The position numbers and the translations under genes were made by a program. The notes under the pieces were generated by a model that was given only the letters and a program-made list of their open reading frames with translations, had not been told where the DNA came from and ran no database searches. Shown piece by piece: positions 1-7,705 of a stretch of 20,398 nt of DNA. This DNA is from Palsa-883 sp035696165. GTDB taxonomy: Bacteria > Pseudomonadota > Alphaproteobacteria > Acetobacterales > Acetobacteraceae. Position 1 is the first letter of the stretch. Every line of letters begins with the position of its first letter. Location: contig DASRQX010000135.1 of the NCBI GenBank assembly GCA_035696165.1, positions 1-20,398 of the forward strand. The letters run 5' to 3'.

Positions 1-1
1 G

Positions 2-853
2 GAGATCATCTATCCCAACCCCGGTTTCCCGATCTACGAGAGCGTGATCCGTTACTCGGGCGCGACGCCGGTGCCGATGCCGGTGCACGAGAGCAAGGGA
101 TTCTCCTTCAGCGCCGAGGAGGTGTTGGCGCTGGTTACCCCTCGCACCCGGCTGCTGATCCTGAACAGCCCGGCCAACCCGACCGGCGGCGTGGTGCCGA
201 AGACCGAGGTGGATCGCCTGGTCGCCGGCCTCGCACGATATCCAGATGTTACGGTGATGTCGGACGAGATCTATGGCGAGATGGTCTATGCGGGCAGTCA
301 TGTCAGCCTGACGACCTATCCGGAGTTGGCTGACCGGCTGATCCTGCTCGACGGCTGGAGCAAGACCTATGCGATGACGGGCTGGCGGCTGGGCTACAGC
401 GTGTGGCCGGCGGCGCTGTTCCCGTACGCCGAGCGGCTGGCGATCAACTGCCATTCCTGCGTCAATGCGGCGGCGCAATATGCCGGCATCGCCGCGCTGA
501 CCGGACCGCGCGAGCCGGTGCAGCGGATGATGGCGGCGTTCGCCGAGCGGCGCGATTATATCGTTCCGGCGTTGAACGCGCTGCCGGGCTTCCACTGCGT
601 CAATCCCGGCGGTGCGTTCTATGCGTTCCCCAACACCCGGGACACCGGTCTTGAGTCACGCACCCTGCAGTCGCGGCTGCTGGACGAGGCCGGGGTCGCC
701 ACAATCGCGGGCACCAGCTTCGGCGCCCTGGGGGAGGGGCATCTGCGTTTCTCCTACGCCGCAAGCATGGATGCATTGCGGGAAGCCATCGGCCGGATCG
801 GCGATTGGCTGGCGCGGCAGAACCTGGGCACCGGGGCGCCGACGGCGGGCTGA
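2..853 (+). CDS. Class I/II pyridoxal-phosphate aminotransferase, 5' end outside window
   Basis: The reading frame is open from base 2 and ends at TGA 851-853, giving 283 residues of a protein whose start lies before the window. It opens with IYPNPGFPIYES, a typical upstream motif of aspartate-aminotransferase-like fold type I enzymes. NSPANPTGG (substrate/PLP-contacting Asn), SDEIYGEMVY (Asp binding the PLP ring nitrogen) and SKTYAMTGWRLGY follow; the Lys in the last motif is the expected Schiff-base lysine. The family transfers an amino group between an amino acid and a 2-oxo acid in the cytoplasm; the substrate cannot be read from this fragment. A GTG at 44 is an internal Val codon, not the start, because family homology runs upstream of it. 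A second member of the superfamily lies at 5245-6396, but the two are not closely similar by eye. Its downstream gene is 308 bp away, so no operon is implied. Confidence 0.93.
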   Translation, partial: EIIYPNPGFPIYESVIRYSGATPVPMPVHESKGFSFSAEEVLALVTPRTRLLILNSPANPTGGVVPKTEVDRLVAGLARYPDVTVMSDEIYGEMVYAGSHVSLTTYPELADRLILLDGWSKTYAMTGWRLGYSVWPAALFPYAERLAINCHSCVNAAAQYAGIAALTGPREPVQRMMAAFAERRDYIVPALNALPGFHCVNPGGAFYAFPNTRDTGLESRTLQSRLLDEAGVATIAGTSFGALGEGHLRFSYAASMDALREAIGRIGDWLARQNLGTGAPTAG

Positions 854-970
854 GCTGTTGCGTCCGCTGCTTACATGGACAGCCGGGCTCGGCATCCCGG
901 TTGCCGCGCCGCGGTGGCGCGACCATCGACAGCAACAACCAACGCCAGGCGCCGCATGGGCTGCTCCAGC

Positions 971-1106
971 GGCGTTGGCCCCACGTCATGCCGGGCGAAG
1001 GCCCGGCATCCACGCCTGTCCTGTGCGTGCGGTAGCACGACTGTCAAGAGCGTGCGAAAGCCAGTCGTGGATGCTGACCTCCGTCGGCATGACGTGGGGC
1101 AACGCC
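971..1106. repeat. Dispersed palindromic repeat, copy 1 (imperfect inverted repeat)
   Basis: The 308-bp gap between the aminotransferase and the ABC-F gene (854-1161) holds no convincing gene but contains this structure. Bases 971-993 are the reverse complement of 1085-1106 with a single deleted base, and an inner pair, 1006-1014 with 1066-1074 (GCATCCACG/CGTGGATGC), is nested inside. The core GTCATGCCG...GGCATCCACG also occurs at 13984-14074, so it is a dispersed element of the genome. Such GTCATGCCGGC/GTGGATGCC palindromes are common intergenic repeats in alphaproteobacteria. No function is evident; it could fold as RNA or a cruciform. Confidence 0.75.
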
Positions 1107-1161
1107 GATCGACGATGCACCGAGGGCTTCGCCACGCCCGCCTGCATGCTATGCCCCGCCC

Positions 1162-3033
1162 ATGCCGTCGCCCGCACTCCTGCTGCAAGATATCCACCTG
1201 ACCTTCGGGACGGCGCCGATCCTGGCGGGTGCCGGGTTGTCGGTGTCCGCCGGCGACCGCGTCTGCCTGGTCGGGCGCAACGGCTCCGGCAAGTCCACCC
1301 TGCTGCGCATTGCCGCCGGCCTGGTGGAAGCCGACGCCGGCCGCCGCTTCGCCCAACCCGGCGCCACGATCCGCTACCTGCCACAGGAACCCGATCTGGC
1401 CGACTTCGCCACCACCCTCGCCTATGTCGAGGCCGGACTGATCGGCGACGCCGACGCCGACCACCATCGCGCGCGCTACCTGCTGGAACAGCTTGGGTTG
1501 AGCGGTGAGGAAGACCCGGCCACGCTCTCGGGCGGCGAGGCCCGCCGCGCCGCGCTGGCCCGCACCCTGGCGCCGGCGCCCGACATCCTGCTGCTCGACG
1601 AGCCGACCAACCATCTGGACCTGCCGGGCATCGAGTGGCTGGAGCGTGAGCTGTCCGCCATGCGCGCGGGCATCGTGGTGATCAGCCACGACCGGCGCCT
1701 GCTGGAGCGGCTGTCGCGCACCACCGTCTGGCTGGACCGCGGCATCACCCGCGTGCTGGACCAGGGTTTTTCCGGTTTCGAACCCTGGCGCGATGCGGTG
1801 CTGGAGCAGGAGGAGATCGATCGCCACAAGCTGGGCCGCAAGATCGCGATGGAGGAGGACTGGCTGCGCTACGGCGTGACCGCGCGGCGCAAGCGCAACC
1901 AGAAGCGGCTCGCCGACCTGCACGGCTTGCGCAAGCGCCGCAAGGAGCAGCGTGCCGCGGTGGGCAAGGTGCGGCTGGACGCGGCCCAGGCGGAGTTGTC
2001 CGGACGGCTGGTCATGGTCGCCGAGTCGGTGTGGAAATCGTTTGGTGAGCGGACCGTCGTGCGGGATTTTTCCACCCGCATCCTGCGCGGTGACCGGGTC
2101 GGCGTCGTGGGCGCGAACGGCGCCGGCAAGACCACGCTGCTCAATCTGCTGACTGGCGCATTGCCGCCGGACGCGGGCGAGGTGCGGCTGGGCACGGCCC
2201 TCGCGCAGGTGACGCTGGACCAGCGGCGGGACAGCCTGGACCCGTTGCAGACCCTCAGTCAGGCGCTGACCGGCGGGCAGGGGGACACGGTGACGGTCGG
2301 CGGTCAGGTGCGGCACGTGGTCAGCTACATGAAGGATTTTCTGTTCGGCCCCGAGCAGACGAATACGCCGGTTGGCGTGCTGTCCGGCGGCGAGCGCGGC
2401 CGGCTGACGCTGGCGCGGGCGTTTGCCCGGCCGTCCAATTTGTTGGTGCTGGACGAGCCGACCAACGATTTGGATTTGGAGACGCTGGATTTGTTGCAGG
2501 AACGGCTGGCCGAGTATTCTGGGACGGTGCTGCTGGTCAGTCACGACCGCGATTTCCTCGATCGGGTTGTGACCTCGGTGATTGCCGCGGAGGGTGGTGG
2601 GTCGGTGAGTGGTACCAACGGCGAGGGATCGGTAAGTGCCGCCAACGGCGGTGGGCGCTGGATCGAATATGCCGGCGGCTATTCCGACATGCTGGCGCAG
2701 CGTGGGCCGGAGGTTGCGGCGGGTGGTGCGGCGCCGGTTGGTGCTGGGCGGTCGCGACCGGTTGCGGTGGTCAGGCCGCACTCCGCCGCGCGGCCACGTC
2801 GGATGAGCTTCAAAGATCGGCATGCGCTGGAGACGCTACCGGCGCGGATTGCGGCGCTGCAGGCCGAGGTAGCGCGGCTGGGCAGTGTGCTCGCCGATGC
2901 GGACCTCTACGCGCGCGACCCAGGCCGTTTTGCGGCGACGACCAAGGCGCTGGCGGTCGCGCAGGACGCATTGGCGGCGGCGGAGGAACAGTGGCTCGCC
3001 CTGGAGATGTTGCGCGAGGAAATCGAGGGATGA
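1162..3033 (+). CDS. uup: ABC-F family ATPase, Uup-like
   Basis: The 623-residue protein has two ABC ATPase modules and no membrane segments, the hallmark of ABC-F proteins. These are soluble ATPases that act at the ribosome; Uup has also been tied to transposon excision and branched DNA. Module 1 has Walker A GRNGSGKST (about residue 39), signature LSGGEARR and Walker B ILLLDEPTNHLDL; module 2 has GANGAGKTT, LSGGERGR and LVLDEPTNDLDL. The basic linker RYGVTARRKRNQKRL between the modules is characteristic of Uup. The last 100 or so residues (RMSFKDRHALETLPARIAAL onward) form the helical coiled-coil C-terminal domain. Length matches Uup (about 635 in E. coli). The ATG at 1162 sits just before the first beta-strand of module 1. 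A Gly/Ser/Asn-rich insert lies at 2593-2655. The symbol is by family resemblance; another ABC-F subfamily is possible but less likely. Confidence 0.9.
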   Translation: MPSPALLLQDIHLTFGTAPILAGAGLSVSAGDRVCLVGRNGSGKSTLLRIAAGLVEADAGRRFAQPGATIRYLPQEPDLADFATTLAYVEAGLIGDADADHHRARYLLEQLGLSGEEDPATLSGGEARRAALARTLAPAPDILLLDEPTNHLDLPGIEWLERELSAMRAGIVVISHDRRLLERLSRTTVWLDRGITRVLDQGFSGFEPWRDAVLEQEEIDRHKLGRKIAMEEDWLRYGVTARRKRNQKRLADLHGLRKRRKEQRAAVGKVRLDAAQAELSGRLVMVAESVWKSFGERTVVRDFSTRILRGDRVGVVGANGAGKTTLLNLLTGALPPDAGEVRLGTALAQVTLDQRRDSLDPLQTLSQALTGGQGDTVTVGGQVRHVVSYMKDFLFGPEQTNTPVGVLSGGERGRLTLARAFARPSNLLVLDEPTNDLDLETLDLLQERLAEYSGTVLLVSHDRDFLDRVVTSVIAAEGGGSVSGTNGEGSVSAANGGGRWIEYAGGYSDMLAQRGPEVAAGGAAPVGAGRSRPVAVVRPHSAARPRRMSFKDRHALETLPARIAALQAEVARLGSVLADADLYARDPGRFAATTKALAVAQDALAAAEEQWLALEMLREEIEG

Positions 3034-3166
3034 CGGGCCGGGAGCCGGGGCGTGTTGTCAAAGCAGCCCTGGCGCCTGCCGTTCCAACTCCGGCGGGCCT
3101 CGGCTAGCCTATGCGCGACCAGGGGGAACAGCCCCTCTCACGATATAGCCAAGAGGGAATAGCGCA

Positions 3167-4480
3167 TTGGCCTTTTCGGACATTTTCGCACGATTTGTCG
3201 CTGTGATCGGCGGCGCGGCCTTGCTGACGCGGCGGCTGAGGGAGGGCGCGCATGAACCGGCCTGGGGAAGTGCGCCGGTCATCCCGACGGCAAGGCCGCA
3301 GGGACGTATTCCGACGCTCAAGATGCCGACGGCCCGGGGTTGGACCCAGGGGCAGACGCCGATCGCGGCACCTGGGCTCAAGGTCAATGCGTTCGCGACC
3401 GGTCTCAAACATCCCCGGTGGATCCAGGTGCTGCCCAATGGCGACGTACTCGCCGCCGAATCATCGAATGTTCCCAGAGCCGTCATGCGAAATGTTTTTG
3501 ACTACGCCATGGTCGCCACGATGAAACGTGCCGCCGCCGCGGGGGTCAGCGCGAACCGTATCACGCTGTTGCGCGACGCGGATGGCGACGGCGTGGCCGA
3601 AACCCAGGAGGCGTTCCTGGAGGGCCTGAACCAGCCGTTCGGCATGGCTCTGCTGGGCGATACGTTCTACGTCGGCAACACCGATGGCGTGGTCGCCTTT
3701 CCCTATGCCGCGGGTGCGAGCCGGATCACCGCGCCGGGGCGGAGGCTGGCCACGTTCAAGCCCGGCGGCCATTGGACGCGAAGCCTGTTGCCTAGTCTGG
3801 ACGGGCGGAAGCTGTACGTGGGCGTGGGTTCATCCAGCAACATTGCCGAGAATGGCATGGAAGACGAGGCGGGCCGGGCGCTCATTTACGAACTCGACCC
3901 GGTGAGCGGCGCGGGCCGCACCTTCGCATCCGGTTTGCGCAATGCCGTGGGCATGGCGTGGGAGCCGCAGACCGGCGTTCTCTGGACGGTGGTCAACGAG
4001 CGCGACGGCCTGGGCGACGAGACGCCGCCCGACTATCTGACCTCGGTGCGCGATGGGGGCTTCTACGGCTGGCCGTATTGTTACTGGGGTCAGACGGTGG
4101 ACGAGCGGGTGCCGCAGGATCCGGCCGCGGTCGCAAAGGCCATCACGCCGGATTACGCGCTGGGCGGTCATACCGCGTCGCTGGGCCTGTGCTGGCTGCC
4201 CGCCGGCACGCTTCCCGGCTTTCCGGACGGCATGGCCATCGGGCAGCATGGCTCCTGGAACCGCAGCACGCTGAGCGGCTACAAACTCGTCTTCGTGCCG
4301 TTCGCGGACGGGCGCCCGTCTGGGCCGCCGCGCGATATCCTGTCGGGGTTCCTCGCGCCGGACGAGAGCGTGTCCTATGGACGACCGGTCGGCGTTGCGA
4401 TCGGCCCCGACGGCTCCCTGCTGATGGCGGACGATGTGGGCGATGTGATCTGGCGCGTGACGGGCGAGCGGCAGGCCTGA
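3167..4480 (+). CDS. Sorbosone dehydrogenase / PQQ-dependent sugar dehydrogenase family protein
   Basis: The 437-residue protein resembles the L-sorbosone / soluble glucose dehydrogenase beta-propeller family, whose members oxidise sugars or aldehydes with PQQ, usually in the periplasm. Visible family features are GLKHPRWIQVLPNGDVLAAE near the N-terminus, RDADGDGVAE, a His in GGHWTRSLLPSLDG at the position of the catalytic base region, GLRNAVGMAWEP, RDGGFYGWPYCYWG, GGHTASLGLCWLPAG and GQHGSWNRS. The start is TTG 3167-3169, eight bases after an AAGAGGGA ribosome-binding site (3151-3158), which favours it over later codons. A hydrophobic stretch (VAVIGGAALL) follows the start, but an export signal is not clear-cut. 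A small AGGGG/CCCCT hairpin lies upstream at 3121-3136. The substrate and the actual use of PQQ cannot be settled from sequence. The gene is convergent with the antitoxin locus and stands alone. Confidence 0.82.
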   Translation: MAFSDIFARFVAVIGGAALLTRRLREGAHEPAWGSAPVIPTARPQGRIPTLKMPTARGWTQGQTPIAAPGLKVNAFATGLKHPRWIQVLPNGDVLAAESSNVPRAVMRNVFDYAMVATMKRAAAAGVSANRITLLRDADGDGVAETQEAFLEGLNQPFGMALLGDTFYVGNTDGVVAFPYAAGASRITAPGRRLATFKPGGHWTRSLLPSLDGRKLYVGVGSSSNIAENGMEDEAGRALIYELDPVSGAGRTFASGLRNAVGMAWEPQTGVLWTVVNERDGLGDETPPDYLTSVRDGGFYGWPYCYWGQTVDERVPQDPAAVAKAITPDYALGGHTASLGLCWLPAGTLPGFPDGMAIGQHGSWNRSTLSGYKLVFVPFADGRPSGPPRDILSGFLAPDESVSYGRPVGVAIGPDGSLLMADDVGDVIWRVTGERQA

Positions 4481-4493
4481 GTTGCGGGGCGCG

Positions 4494-4556
4494 TCAGGTG
4501 CGATTGGGGCGACGGGCCAGTTGCGGAGACAGGCATTCATCGATGAACAGCCTCAC
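4494..4556 (-). pseudogene. Truncated DUF5615 PIN-like toxin gene (N-terminal stub)
   Basis: On the minus strand a GTG at 4556 overlaps the last 20 bases of the DUF433 gene in another frame. It reads MRLFIDECLSPQLARRPNRT and stops at TGA (plus-strand 4494-4496). This is a close match to the usual N-terminus of DUF5615/Mut7-C-like PIN-domain toxins (VapC45-like), including the first active-site acidic residue region FIDECLSP. Full-length family members are about 110-130 residues; here only 20 codons remain. The following DNA is 13 bases of spacer and then the 3' end of the convergent dehydrogenase gene, so the rest has been lost. Overlapping antitoxin-toxin order is normal for DUF433-DUF5615 pairs. 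The match is by eye on a short segment, hence moderate confidence. Confidence 0.6.
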
Positions 4557-5145
4557 GCAGCATGGGCCCACGGCCGGCCGGGCGCCCCATCAGCGGGTGC
4601 GTGCGGGCATAGGTGACGGCGGCCTCGATCGCCTCCCGTGCAAGATCGGGGTTGTCGGCGAGGATTTCGTCGATTGTCTCGCCGTGCTCGACCCGGCCGA
4701 GCACGGAGTAGACGGTCATGCGAGTGCCGCGAATGACCGGCGTGCCGCTCTTGATTGCCTCGTCGATCACAATGGCGCGGTCACGCGCAGCGCGGTAACG
4801 CTCCGCGCGGTCCATGGCGTCGCCGACCAGCCGGCCGACGTCGAGTTCGACCGCGGGCGACAGCTCGATGCGGGCGGTGCGAATGTCGGCCGGCGGCAGA
4901 CGCGCGAGCCGGTCCGCCAGGCGCTTCTTCACCGTCGTGGTCAGCCGCAGGTCGAGCTTGGTGATGATTGCGACGTAGGCGACGGCGTGGCTTGGCAGCA
5001 ACCGCCTGGCGAGCCGTGCCGCGCGGGCGGACGGGCGAACCCGCACCGCAAGCACATGCTCCTCAATAGCCTTCTCGATGACGCGCTTCGGTGCGCCGGA
5101 CAGTTCTGCGACCTCGCGCGGGGTGAGCGTCGCAGCGATCGGCAT
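4537..5145 (-). CDS. DUF433 (VapB45-like) antitoxin-type protein with N-terminal HTH
   Basis: The 202-residue protein starts with a MerR/HTH-like segment (LTPREVAELSGAPKRVIEKA, residues about 7-26) suitable for DNA binding. It ends with a DUF433 domain, SGTPVIRGTRMTVYSVLGRV, followed by TIDEILADNPDL and an Ala-rich helix. This two-part layout matches VapB45-type antitoxins, which neutralise a DUF5615 PIN-like RNase and repress their own operon. ATG 5143-5145 is preceded by AAGGGGA, with a good promoter and a GTCCC/GGGAC palindrome upstream. Only a 20-codon stub of the expected toxin lies downstream, so the antitoxin appears orphaned. It may persist as a regulator or as protection against a related toxin encoded elsewhere. 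The middle (about residues 50-130) is Arg-rich and not recognised. Confidence 0.85.
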   Translation of the reverse strand: MPIAATLTPREVAELSGAPKRVIEKAIEEHVLAVRVRPSARAARLARRLLPSHAVAYVAIITKLDLRLTTTVKKRLADRLARLPPADIRTARIELSPAVELDVGRLVGDAMDRAERYRAARDRAIVIDEAIKSGTPVIRGTRMTVYSVLGRVEHGETIDEILADNPDLAREAIEAAVTYARTHPLMGRPAGRGPMLREAVHR

Positions 5146-5150
5146 AAGTC

Positions 5151-5166
5151 GTCCCCTTCGAGGGAC
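5151..5166. promoter_or_regulatory. Candidate autoregulatory operator palindrome of the DUF433 gene
   Basis: GTCCC (5151-5155) and GGGAC (5162-5166) form a perfect 5-bp inverted repeat with a 6-base centre. It lies between the predicted -10 element and the ribosome-binding site of the antitoxin-like gene, at or near the expected transcription start. This is a typical place for antitoxin self-repression. It also includes part of the ribosome-binding site region, so an RNA hairpin is an alternative explanation. No experimental or comparative support is available here. Confidence 0.4.
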
Positions 5167-5195
5167 TAATTATGTCGGTGTGCGGCGCTTAGCAA
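5167..5195 (-). promoter_or_regulatory. Sigma70-type promoter of the DUF433 gene
   Basis: Read on the minus strand, TTGCTA (plus 5190-5195) and TAATTA (plus 5167-5172) are separated by exactly 17 bases. The -10 element lies 22 bp before the ATG. Both hexamers are unusually good for this GC-rich genome, and the only nearby minus-strand gene start is the antitoxin-like gene. Confidence 0.5.
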
Positions 5196-5244
5196 TGCCG
5201 CGTTCGCGGCGGCCGGGGCTGGAGGATGCCCGTACCGACTGCGG

Positions 5245-6396
5245 TCAGCCGGTTAGCTCAGCTCGCAGCCCGTCACGCAGGCGACCCATCGCGCGCTCCA
5301 TCCGCTCGGCCGACTGGGCGAAGCAGACCCTCAGGTATCCCTCGCCGGCGGCACCGAACGCGATGCCCGGTGCCACCCCGACGCCATGCCGCGTGACCAG
5401 CTTCTTCGCCAGGTCCAGGCTGTCGCTAAGCCCGTCCACACCGACGAACGCGTAGAACGACCCGACCGGCGCGGCGTAGCGCACGCCGTTCAGCCCGGCC
5501 AACGCCTCGCTGGCCAAGTCGCGTCCGCGCGCGCAATGCGCACGGAACCCGTCCACCGTCGCGGTGTCGGCGACCGCCGCCAGGCCGGCTTGCTGCACGA
5601 ACGGCGCGACGCAGGAATGCGTCGCCTCGACAATCTCGGTGACCGCGTCGCGCGCCCCTTCCGGCACCACCAGCCAGCCCAGCCGCCAGCCGGTCATCAC
5701 CCAGGTCTTGGAGAAGCTGTTCGCCACCATCACCCGGTCGTCAGGCTCGGCCAGGTCCAATATCGAGGGCGCCGCCGTGCCGCCGTCGTACACCAGCCGC
5801 GAATACACCTCGTCCGAGATCAGCCACGTGCCGTGCTTGCGGCACAGCGCCAGGATGGTCCCCAGCTCGTCGTGGGTCGCGGTCCAGCCGGTGGGGTTGT
5901 TCGGCGAATTCAGGATGAAGGCGCGCGCGCCCTGAAGCAGCATATCCAACCGATCGAAATCCATGCTGAACCGACCGTCAGGCAGCGCGGTCAGGCCGAG
6001 TTCGACCAGCTCGGCGCCGCGCAGCAGCACGGCATTGCCGACATTCGGCCAGGCCGGGCTGTGCAGCACCACGCGCTGGCCGGCCCGCACGGTCGCGGCC
6101 AATGCCACCGACATCGCCGACATTCCGGAAGCGGAGACCTGCACGCGCGCCTCCGCCACCGGGCGCCTGTGCAGCGCGGTCAGGTAGTCCGCCAGCGCGG
6201 CACGCAGCGCCGGCAGGCCGCGCACGTCGATGTATTTGGTCTCGCCGGCATCGAGCGCGGCGACCGCGGCGTTGTGTGCCACGCGCGGGCTGGGCTGGTC
6301 GGATTCGCCGAAGCAAAGGAAATCGACATCCGGTGTGGCGAAAGCCAGCTTGGCGATTTCGAAGATGCGGGAGCCGGGGATGCGAACGATGTCCAT
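5245..6396 (-). CDS. Class I/II pyridoxal-phosphate aminotransferase
   Basis: The complete enzyme is 383 residues when started at the ATG whose complement is 6394-6396. The frame stays open further upstream to 6624, but that extension is Arg-rich, unlike the family, and would run through the divergent plsC-like gene. Recognisable parts are the N-terminal SRIFEIAKLAFATPDVDFLC, FGESDQPSP (like the substrate-contacting GEPD loop), ILNSPNNPTGW, SDEVYSRLVYDG and NSFSKTWVMTGWRLGW. The Lys in the last motif is the PLP Schiff-base lysine. The family is cytoplasmic aspartate-aminotransferase-like; the amino donor cannot be named from motifs. The gene is divergent from the acyltransferase at 6467, with about 70 bp between the chosen starts. 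Confidence 0.92.
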   Translation of the reverse strand: MDIVRIPGSRIFEIAKLAFATPDVDFLCFGESDQPSPRVAHNAAVAALDAGETKYIDVRGLPALRAALADYLTALHRRPVAEARVQVSASGMSAMSVALAATVRAGQRVVLHSPAWPNVGNAVLLRGAELVELGLTALPDGRFSMDFDRLDMLLQGARAFILNSPNNPTGWTATHDELGTILALCRKHGTWLISDEVYSRLVYDGGTAAPSILDLAEPDDRVMVANSFSKTWVMTGWRLGWLVVPEGARDAVTEIVEATHSCVAPFVQQAGLAAVADTATVDGFRAHCARGRDLASEALAGLNGVRYAAPVGSFYAFVGVDGLSDSLDLAKKLVTRHGVGVAPGIAFGAAGEGYLRVCFAQSAERMERAMGRLRDGLRAELTG

Positions 6397-6466
6397 GTCC
6401 GCTTGTAGGCCAACCCATCGTCGATTCCCATCCTTGCCACGATCATGTCGCATTCGCACAAGGGTC

Positions 6467-7480
6467 ATGGACCTGCCATCGTTCCGCCACCTGTCGGGAG
6501 CTATCCGATACTCCATGCGCGACTCGCCGCCTCGCCTGCACCGCCTGGCCACCCGTCGGATGCTGCTGCGCCAGGACGGCGCGGTCATCGACGGCCGGTC
6601 GGAGGTGTGGCCGTTCGGGGCCACCGACAGCCATCATCTCATGCGCCGCATCCGCGCCGTCCGCCGCGCGATCGTGATCCTGCTGTGGACCCTGGTCTCG
6701 TTCCCGATCCAGACCGTCCTGATCGTGCTGCCGGGGCGCAGCAAGGTGGCGTTCGCGCGACTCTATTGGGCGACCGTCGCCCGTATGCTTGGGATGACGG
6801 TGCGGGTCATCGGCGAGCGCGCCACCGGCGGGGGCCGATCCGTGGTGTTCGTCTCCAACCATTCGTCCTGGCTGGATGTCCCCGTGCTCGGCGGCCGGTT
6901 GGATGCGTGTTTCGTCGCCAAGTCCGAGGTCAGCGGCTGGCCCGTGGTCAGCACGATCGCCCGGCTTGGGCGCAGCGTGTTCGTCAGCCGCCGGCGCGGC
7001 GCTACGGTGAATGAACGCGACTCGATGCGCGGCCGGCTTGCCGCCGGCGACAGCCTGATCCTGTTTCCGGAAGGCACCACTTCGGATGGCTCGCGGGTGA
7101 TGCCGTTTCGCTCGACCTTCTTCGCCATCGCCGAGGGCGAGCACCCACCGCTGATCCAGCCGGTCTCGGTGGTGTATGACCGGTTGGCCGGATTGCCGAC
7201 CGGGCGCGCCTGCCGCCCGCTGTTCGCGTGGTATGGCGATATGGACCTGGCGTCGCATTTCTGGCGGCTGGCACAGCATCGTGGCCTGCGCGTCACCGTC
7301 CTGCTGCACGCCCCGCTGGACCCCACGCTGTTTCCCAATCGCAAGGCGCTGTCCCGCGCCGTCTGGGGCGCGGTCGCCGATGGTGCGGCGACGCTGCGGC
7401 AGAACCGTCCGGCGCGCCCGCTCTCGGTTCCGGGGCAGGAACCTCCTGCCATGGGCGAGACCGTCCCCGCCTATGCGTGA
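6467..7480 (+). CDS. PlsC-type 1-acyl-sn-glycerol-3-phosphate acyltransferase family protein
   Basis: The 337-residue protein carries the PlsC/LPLAT acyltransferase signatures: the catalytic NHSSWLD (H-x4-D, about residue 131), the acceptor-binding LFPEGTTSDG (about residue 199) and the later PVSVVY block. A hydrophobic helix (AIVILLWTLVSFPIQTVLIV) before the catalytic domain fits an inner-membrane phospholipid-synthesis enzyme, converting lysophosphatidate to phosphatidate. It is longer than the usual 240-260 residues because of an N-terminal extension of about 60 residues and a C-terminal tail. The start is uncertain: ATG 6467 has AAGGG only two bases upstream, and ATG 6515 is an alternative. 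The frame is open back to 6230, but that part overlaps the divergent aminotransferase and reads as its shadow. The stop codon lies inside a 20-bp degenerate repeat (7472-7552). Acylation of another lipid is possible. Confidence 0.85.
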   Translation: MDLPSFRHLSGAIRYSMRDSPPRLHRLATRRMLLRQDGAVIDGRSEVWPFGATDSHHLMRRIRAVRRAIVILLWTLVSFPIQTVLIVLPGRSKVAFARLYWATVARMLGMTVRVIGERATGGGRSVVFVSNHSSWLDVPVLGGRLDACFVAKSEVSGWPVVSTIARLGRSVFVSRRRGATVNERDSMRGRLAAGDSLILFPEGTTSDGSRVMPFRSTFFAIAEGEHPPLIQPVSVVYDRLAGLPTGRACRPLFAWYGDMDLASHFWRLAQHRGLRVTVLLHAPLDPTLFPNRKALSRAVWGAVADGAATLRQNRPARPLSVPGQEPPAMGETVPAYA

Positions 7481-7552
7481 CCAGCACCCGCCGCTGCCTG
7501 ATCGACCCCCGCATTTACGTGACCAAGCCCGCATTTGCCTGACCGGCGATTG
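7472..7552. repeat. Four degenerate 20-21 bp tandem units
   Basis: Units start at about 7472, 7492, 7513 and 7533 and share a TGACC-like core with CCCGC at the end of the first three (for example ATTTACGTGACCAAGCCCGC). The first unit contains the TGA stop of the acyltransferase gene. The array is too short and too diverged to be a CRISPR. The rest of the 225-bp gap before miaB holds a TTGACA at 7558-7563 with no good -10 partner; no other gene was seen in it. Confidence 0.5.
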
Positions 7553-7705
7553 ATCGGTTGACATGACACGGGCGTTTCCTGCCAGATTGCGCCATGCCGA
7601 CGGAGGTTCCCACGCGGACTTGCGCTTGACCCGCCCTTGTATGCCGATGATTCCTTCCGCTCCCCGCGTCGGGTCCTTCCGTCGTGGTCGGGCGGAGCGT
7701 CGTCG

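Noticed and set aside
871..2823. 650-residue open frame antisense to the ABC-F gene
   Set aside because: It is an Arg/Gln/His-rich shadow frame created by high GC3; the opposite strand has a clear two-module ATPase.
6397..6624. N-terminal extension of the second aminotransferase
   Set aside because: It is Arg-rich, outside family length, and lies over the start of the divergent acyltransferase gene; the internal ATG fits the family N-terminus.
7472..7552. Possible CRISPR array
   Set aside because: Units are contiguous, diverged 20-21 bp repeats without unique spacers, and no cas genes are nearby.
7558..7563. TTGACA as a miaB promoter
   Set aside because: The -35 hexamer is perfect, but no acceptable -10 hexamer occurs at 16-18 bp (best is CAGATT at 19), so it was not listed as a feature.
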